Source: an uncultured Saprospiraceae bacterium
GTDB lineage: Bacteria; Bacteroidota; Bacteroidia; Chitinophagales; Saprospiraceae
Direction of reading: 5' to 3'
Length of the DNA stretch: 60,061 nucleotides
Assembly: GCA_905480605.1 (NCBI GenBank)
Contig: CAJQRD010000014.1
Span: 1-60,061 of the forward strand
Part shown: one piece after another, positions 54,834 through 60,061 of the stretch
How the letters are laid out: every line of letters begins with the position of its first letter
How positions within the stretch are numbered: the stretch's first letter is position 1
The notes under the pieces: model-generated
The model's input: the letters and a program-made list of their open reading frames with translations, nothing else
Database searches by the model: none
Told to the model about the DNA's origin: nothing
Program-made: the position numbers and the translations under genes

Positions 54834-55874
54834 ATGATAGCCTCTATATTGATACCGCTATTGTTCATAATCTCCATTTATTTATTCTTAGGCTACTTTA
54901 ATGAGAATTCTACAGCTTTTTTTGATTTTCCCGTGGAGCTAGAAGTCAATTTAATAGAAAGTATTATTTCTGGTCTTATAGTAGCATTACTTGAAATCTG
55001 CGTATTCAAAAAGCACTTTAGAAAATCCAAGTCAATTATAAGAATTGGTTTAAAAACAATTATTTACGGCCTTCTTATCTTTTTTGCTATACTTATTTCT
55101 TCATATTTTTATATTTCTAATGAATCAACTGAATTTATAAACAGTTATAGTAAAAACTATTTGGGCATCATAACCTCTAGAGGAATATTTTATAGTTTAG
55201 GAATCCATTTATCAGCAGTTATCGCAGCCCTATTTATAATTGAAATCGATTCTTTCCTAGGGCATGGTGCCACTATGAATTTATTGTTGGGTAAGTATAG
55301 TTATGGAAAAGAAGAGAATCGCGCATTTATGTTTATGGATTTAAAGTCTTCGACGACATTTGCTGAGAAATTAGGACACCTAACATATAGCAAATTAATT
55401 CAAGATTGTTTTATTGATGTCACTAAAGCCCTTTTAAAATACAACGGAGTAGTATACCAATATGTAGGTGATGAGATAGTTATAAGTTGGGAAAATATAG
55501 ATGAGTCAAATATTGAGGACATTGTTAATACTTTTGAAGTATTTAGAGATACACTCAAAAGCAAGTCTAAATATTATATTGAAAAATATGGTATTGTACC
55601 TGAATTTAAAGCTGCTGTTCATAAAGGAAAAATTATTATGACAGAGGTAGGAGAATTAAAAAAAGAGATTGCTTTTCATGGCGATGTATTAAATATTGCT
55701 GCTAGATTGGAAGGTTTTTGTAATAAAAAGGGCTATTCTCTAATTGTATCAAATACTATATATAATCTTTTTGTAAATCCGAAGACCTATAACTTGATAA
55801 AATTGGGTGCATTAGACCTAAAGGGAAAGCAAGAAAAGGTAATCGCTTATGGTATGATACCTTATGTATCATAA
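54834..55874 (+). CDS. Membrane-anchored class III nucleotide cyclase
   Basis: 346 residues. About four membrane segments (roughly 3-21, 40-57, 72-94, 118-137) precede a cytosolic class III cyclase domain (about 160-346). Metal aspartates are D169 in F-M-F-M-D-L-K-S-S-T and D213 in Y-V-G-D-E-I-V, and the N287/R291 pair lies in V-L-N-I-A-A-R-L-E. The base-recognition positions are Gln209 and Ala280 instead of the Lys/Asp of the cyclase at 12497-14290, so product specificity is less certain. The domain follows the shorter Bacteroidota type with F-H-G-D-V-L-N. The ATG at 54834 gives an N-terminus that begins inside the first helix; an upstream start may be lost to a homopolymer shift. Monocistronic. 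Confidence 0.85.
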   Translation: MIASILIPLLFIISIYLFLGYFNENSTAFFDFPVELEVNLIESIISGLIVALLEICVFKKHFRKSKSIIRIGLKTIIYGLLIFFAILISSYFYISNESTEFINSYSKNYLGIITSRGIFYSLGIHLSAVIAALFIIEIDSFLGHGATMNLLLGKYSYGKEENRAFMFMDLKSSTTFAEKLGHLTYSKLIQDCFIDVTKALLKYNGVVYQYVGDEIVISWENIDESNIEDIVNTFEVFRDTLKSKSKYYIEKYGIVPEFKAAVHKGKIIMTEVGELKKEIAFHGDVLNIAARLEGFCNKKGYSLIVSNTIYNLFVNPKTYNLIKLGALDLKGKQEKVIAYGMIPYVS

Positions 55875-56149
55875 TTGATAATCAACTTAGAAACAAAAAA
55901 TAGTACAAAGTCAGCAAAATTCTCAACATTGAATACCAAATAATATCCGCTGGCTGCACGCTTTTTGAACTTGTAAATGCCGCATAAAAATTCAAACCAT
56001 TAATAATCAACCTAGTTGAAATAAAAAGCTAGTAGAAAGCATTGAGAAGAAAACTAATCATCCAAATTTAAAAAAATAAGCCTTTTAGGATTTTTAAGAG
56101 AAAGTTCTAATATTTTTTCTTCAGAAATCCAGCCATTAATTAGTTGATC

Positions 56150-56370
56150 CTTACAACTAGTATTTTTTTGAGGTCCCAAACCATTGCAGCTAGAAAAGTT
56201 TTGATTTGTGGTAAAGTTCAACTACTCAGATAGTTATTTTTCATTCTAAAGTGCTTTTTCAAATGACCGAATACCGGTTCGATTGCTGCTCTTATTCTAA
56301 ACTTTCTTTGTATACCTCTAAGCTGTTATCCTTTATCTCGTATTATAGGTTTGTCGTCCGGTGTTGATTT
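56150..56370 (-). mobile_element. IS5-type transposase remnant
   Basis: The minus strand reads F-R-I-R-A-A-I-E-P-V-F-G-H-L-K-K-H-F-R-M-K-N-N-Y-L, then a TGA in place of a codon for the family's W/G, then L-P-Q-I-K-T-F-L-A-A-M-V-W-D-L-K-K-I-L. This is the C-terminal part of an IS5/IS1182-like DDE transposase: the R-x-x-I-E-P-V-x-G-H-L-K motif bearing the last catalytic Glu, and the final A-A-x-x-W-N-L-K-K helix. A second stop lies just upstream. The N-terminal half is missing, no terminal repeats were found, and it is clearly inactive. It lies about 140 bp before the interrupted phosphoesterase gene. Confidence 0.75.
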
Positions 56371-56507
56371 GTTTGTATTTAAATTTTTTGTAACGTTTAT
56401 GAATGCATCAAAATAATAAATCCTATCGTTCATTATTAAATTTTTACTTATTTTGAAGAAAGGTTTTTATAACCCATCGATTTTAAACATTTTACGCAAA
56501 TATATTT

Positions 56508-59500
56508 ATGAAAAAAAGGGAAATTACTTTCTTCGTTATTACCATATTCATGTGTTTTGCAACTCACGCATTTTGTCAAAAAACCAATGCTGATCACAAA
56601 GTATTTCTACTAGGAAACTTAGAAAAACTAGATTTCGAATCTGACTATTTCAAAACTCTTTCTTCAGAAATCAATTCTGTTGATGGTCCTTACACAGTAT
56701 TAGTCAATGGTGATTTTGTAGGCCCTACCGGCCTTTCTATTCCTTCCAAATCTGAAGAAACTGACAGAATCGATGCGCTCATATCATTAGGCAGTGCAAA
56801 TGGTAAAGTTATTTTCATTCCTGGACACAAAGAATGAGATGACTCTGGAGATGATGGCAAAAAGAAACTATCTGCGTTAGAAAAGTACCTGAAAAAAAAT
56901 GGGGGGCGGAATGTAAAACTGTACCCAAGAAACAATTGTCTAGGACCTCAAATGATTAACTTGAATGATCATGTGCAGTTACTTACTATTAACTCACAAT
57001 GGCTTCTACAAGATAAGCGTATAGAAGAAGAAGACGAAAAGTGTAGTTTTCTCTCCGATCGAGAACTATGGAGCGAACTATCAGACCTAATAGCAAAAAG
57101 TGATAATAAAAACTTGATCGTAGCAATTCACCACCCATTAGTTTCATATGGACAATTTGCAGGATATAAACTAGGCGCTATGCATGTATCCCCTCCTATA
57201 TATGGTACTTTTAAAGCTGCTTTTCATAAGAACATAGGAGGCGCTAAAGATTTACAGAACAAAAAATTAGCCGCATTTAGAAATAGATTACAAACTATTG
57301 CTAAGAAAGTAGATGGTCTAATCTTTACATCAGGACATGAATATGATCTACAGATCAACAAAAGTGCTGGGAATTACCACATCAATAGTGGATCTCTAGT
57401 AGAATCAAGGCCAGTGGCTAGTAGAAAGGGAACTATATTCAGTAAAAACATGAAAGGCTATATCACATTAGACTTCAAAGGTGATGGAGACGTAATTGCT
57501 TCTGCCATGGAGGTGACATCAGGTAACTTCAAACAAGCATTCAGCCAAAAATTGTTTAGTAGCCCATGTAGAACAAACAAACCAGATTTCATCCCTCACA
57601 ACCCATCATATAATCCATGTCCAAATATGGTTACGCTAATAGATAGTGTGAATATTCCTGAAAAAGGAACAGCAATAGCAAGTACTGACTATAAAAAAGG
57701 CCCAGGTGATTTATATAGATCTACTTGGGAATTACCTATCAAAGACGTCCCTTACTTAGATATAGGAACCTACGAAGGTGGCCTTACGCTATACAAAGCC
57801 GGTGGGGCTGGAGAAACATCTTCATTAAAGTTCAAAACTAAGGATGGCAGAAAAATAGCATTCAGATCAGTAGACAAGAATCCGCAAACAAGATTCAGCG
57901 AGTCGATCGAAAATAGTTTGATAGGTCATACGGCTAAGGATCTAATTGCACATCAGCATCCATATGGGTCGTTAGCCGCTAAAGAATTTGCTGAAAAACT
58001 TGATCTTGGGCATACTGATCCACAGTTATACATAATGCCTGATGATCCAAGATTAGGTGTATATCAGAATGATTTTGCAGGTATGCTCGGTACATTAGAA
58101 ACAAAACCTTTTGGTGAAAACAATGGCAGCCCTGGTTATAAGGGTGCTACTAAGGTAGCGTCTACTTTTAAAATGTATAAAAAACTACTTAACGATAAGA
58201 ATGCAAAATTTGATCAAGACTCCTATGTTAAAGCTAGGCTACTCGATATGTGGTTAGGTGACTCGGATAGACATGATGACAATTGGGCATGGTTGGTTTA
58301 TGAAAAGGAAGGTGAGACTCTATACAAAGCATTCCCAAAAGATAAAGATAAAGTATTCGCAGTCTTAGATGGAATTTACCAGTTCATTGACTGGGAGATT
58401 GTCGGTAAGAATTGGGCTACATTTAAGGAGCATTACAAAGGGCTTAAGAGTCTTAACTTTAATTGCAAAGATAAAGATAGATGGTTACTTAGTTCATTAA
58501 CTAGAGAAGATTGGCAAAGTCAAGTGAAATATTTTTTAAGTGTGATGGACAATGCTACTATCGATAAAGCCTTAAGTAATATGCCTCCAGAGGCTCAAGC
58601 TATGACTTCAGCAGATATGAAGAAAACTATGCTGATCAGAAAAGATCTACTACCTGCAGCTATTGAAAAATACTATAAATTATTAGCTAAGTCTATCTAC
58701 GTAGTAGGAACGAACAACAGAGAACAATTTGACCTAGTAAGGCAAGCTAATGGAGACGTGCAAGTAACAGTTCATCACCTTTCAAAATCTGGAGACAAAA
58801 AAAAAGTAATCTACTCTAGACTAGTAAAAGAGACAGAAACCAAAGAAATAATTTTATTTGGCCTTGGTAAAAAGGACATATTTGAAATATCTGGAAATGC
58901 AAGCAAAAAGCTACTTATAAAAATAGTCGGTGGCGCTGGTAAAGATAAAATCAATGACTCATCTAAAGTAGCTGGGGGTAAATCTACTATTGTATATGCC
59001 AAAAATGAGAAGGATGAAATGACTCTCGGTGAGACAGGAAAATACATGCAAACTGAAAAGGATATTGTTTTCAACACGCAAAATATTTTTAATTACGATT
59101 ATGGATTTACTCTTCCTCGTCTTGGGTATAATGCAGATGATGGATTACAAATGGGAGTGATGTACTCGAATATCAAACAAGAATTTGGAAAACAAGAATT
59201 TGGTAGTAAAACAAGTATGACAGCAATTATTACTACTAACTTAAATGCAAGTCTTCAGTATCAATACATCAAGCGAAGAATAGGAACATTATGGGATGTT
59301 AGCTTTGAGTTATATGGAAACAACAGAGATAGAAAAAACCAATATTTCTATGGATTTGGAAATGAAACTAATGTAAATGCTGATTTAAGACTAGATAAGT
59401 TTTATAGGAACAATACTAAGCTACTTGGTACCAAAATAGGTCTAATTAGACAATTTTGGAATAAATCACACTTTAACCCTTCACTAAAAATAGAATATAG

Positions 59501-60061
59501 AGACGTATCAGCTAATCCTATCAATACCGAAGCCAGTTCCATATATGATGAATTTTTAGCTAGTAGATTATTAGGCACTAATACTTTAGTCGGTGGCGAG
59601 ATGGAACTATTACTAGATTTTACCGATAGTAAGAAGCTTCCTAAAGATGGCACTAGACTAAAGCTAAACAACTACACGTTCTATAATACTGCAGAAAATC
59701 TTGATCTCGGAGGCAGATTAGATGCAGAAGCTTCATTATACATGTCCGCTGGCGCTAAGAAGAGAATAACTCTAGGTTTAAGGGGTGGCTACAGTCAGAC
59801 TTATGGAGATTTGCCTTTCTATCAACTAAGTTCTATAGGACAGCAATCTAATAACAGAGGCATCAGAAGGAATAGGTACATTGGAAGATCTGCGGCATTT
59901 TATAATACAGAATTAAGAATACATCTTGGGAAGATCCATAATTTGAGTATTCCAATTAGATTTGGAGTATTCGGATTGTATGACTCTGGAAGAGTATGGT
60001 TTGATGATGAAACGTCAACTACATGGCATGCTTCATACGGTGGTGGCTTTTATATAGTACC
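56508..60061 (+). pseudogene. Calcineurin-like phosphoesterase fused to OMP85-type barrel, interrupted by TGA and cut by window end
   Basis: The frame starts with a signal peptide (to about Cys23) and a metallophosphoesterase domain: V-N-G-D-F-V-G (Asp69), P-G-H-K-E (His107), A-I-H-H-P-L, T-S-G-H-E-Y. At codon 110 (56835-56837) there is a TGA exactly where the family's G-x-x-x-W has Trp. After it the same frame stays open for 1074 more codons to the window edge. A large middle region is rich in K-D-K and contains W-L-G-D-S-D-R-H-D-D-N-W. From about residue 850 there are outer-membrane beta strands with R-G-I-R-R-N-R-Y-I-G, the OMP85/BamA loop-6 motif, and N-T-E-L-R-I. It matches a recurring Bacteroidota protein of about 1200 residues. 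Codon use is rich in CTA and AGA. Disabled unless TGA is read as Trp. Confidence 0.8.

Noticed and set aside
23641-60061. Alternative genetic code with TGA as Trp throughout
   Set aside because: Several genes end naturally on TGA with family-typical C-termini (LysR gene at 53665; antiporter gene ends TGA directly followed by TAA), and Trp is encoded by TGG everywhere in intact genes. A whole-genome reassignment does not fit; only rare read-through or mutation remains.

Overview
The window looks like part of a Bacteroidota (Cytophaga–Flavobacterium–Saprospira group) chromosome. It is AT-rich, start codons lack Shine–Dalgarno sequences, and one TAnnTTTG-type -7 box is visible. Two giant secreted proteins end in type IX secretion sorting domains (type A at 47407-50958, type B at 33822-38591), and there are many short-signal-peptide lipoproteins with hydrophobic-x-S-C lipoboxes. 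I saw no rRNA, tRNA or CRISPR array. No phage or conjugation module is visible.

Layout. 1-3.7 kb: the 3' end of an IS66 transposase, a broken GyrI-like gene, an arylamine N-acetyltransferase, an MFS transporter and a KorA (2-oxoacid oxidoreductase) remnant. 3.9-9 kb: a coupled HD-hydrolase/YitT pair, a TIG-NHL lipoprotein, a small hypothetical, a RhuM remnant and an FNT channel. 9.6-14.7 kb: a secreted protein with a TonB-C-like end, a methyltransferase, a YdeI-family protein, and a two-gene unit of an unknown 137-aa protein plus a TPR-membrane-adenylate cyclase. 15.9-18 kb: a HelD-like RNA-polymerase-recycling helicase split by a frameshift. 18.7-23.3 kb: a lipoprotein, small secreted and membrane ORFs, a truncated DUF6090 gene and a CocE/NonD hydrolase. 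23.6-30 kb: two divergent copies of an exported caspase-TPR protein, one intact as a single 749-aa chain and one cut by a single in-frame TGA, with a TerB-like gene between them and a lipoprotein downstream of the intact copy. 30-33.5 kb: a CPA1 Na+/H+ antiporter and an APC amino-acid permease. 33.8-44.7 kb: a 1589-aa type B T9SS surface protein, SRPBCC protein, S9 peptidase, old-yellow-enzyme oxidoreductase, acetolactate-decarboxylase-like lipoprotein and Rieske oxygenase. 45.5-51 kb: a mutarotase-like protein, a small hypothetical and a 1183-aa type A T9SS protein with six exact-length repeats. 52-56 kb: small basic ORFs divergent from a LysR regulator, and a second membrane-bound class III cyclase. 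56.1-60 kb: an IS5-type transposase remnant, then the 5' part of a very long phosphoesterase/OMP85-barrel gene carrying an in-frame TGA and running off the window.

Two themes stand out. One is the duplicated exported caspase-TPR locus, the best candidate for an undescribed system. The other is the density of decaying genes: GyrI, KorA, RhuM, DUF6090, HelD, IS5, and two long genes each interrupted by one TGA. That pattern suggests a genome accumulating nonsense and frameshift mutations, residual sequence errors, or rare read-through of TGA. The sequence alone cannot separate these.
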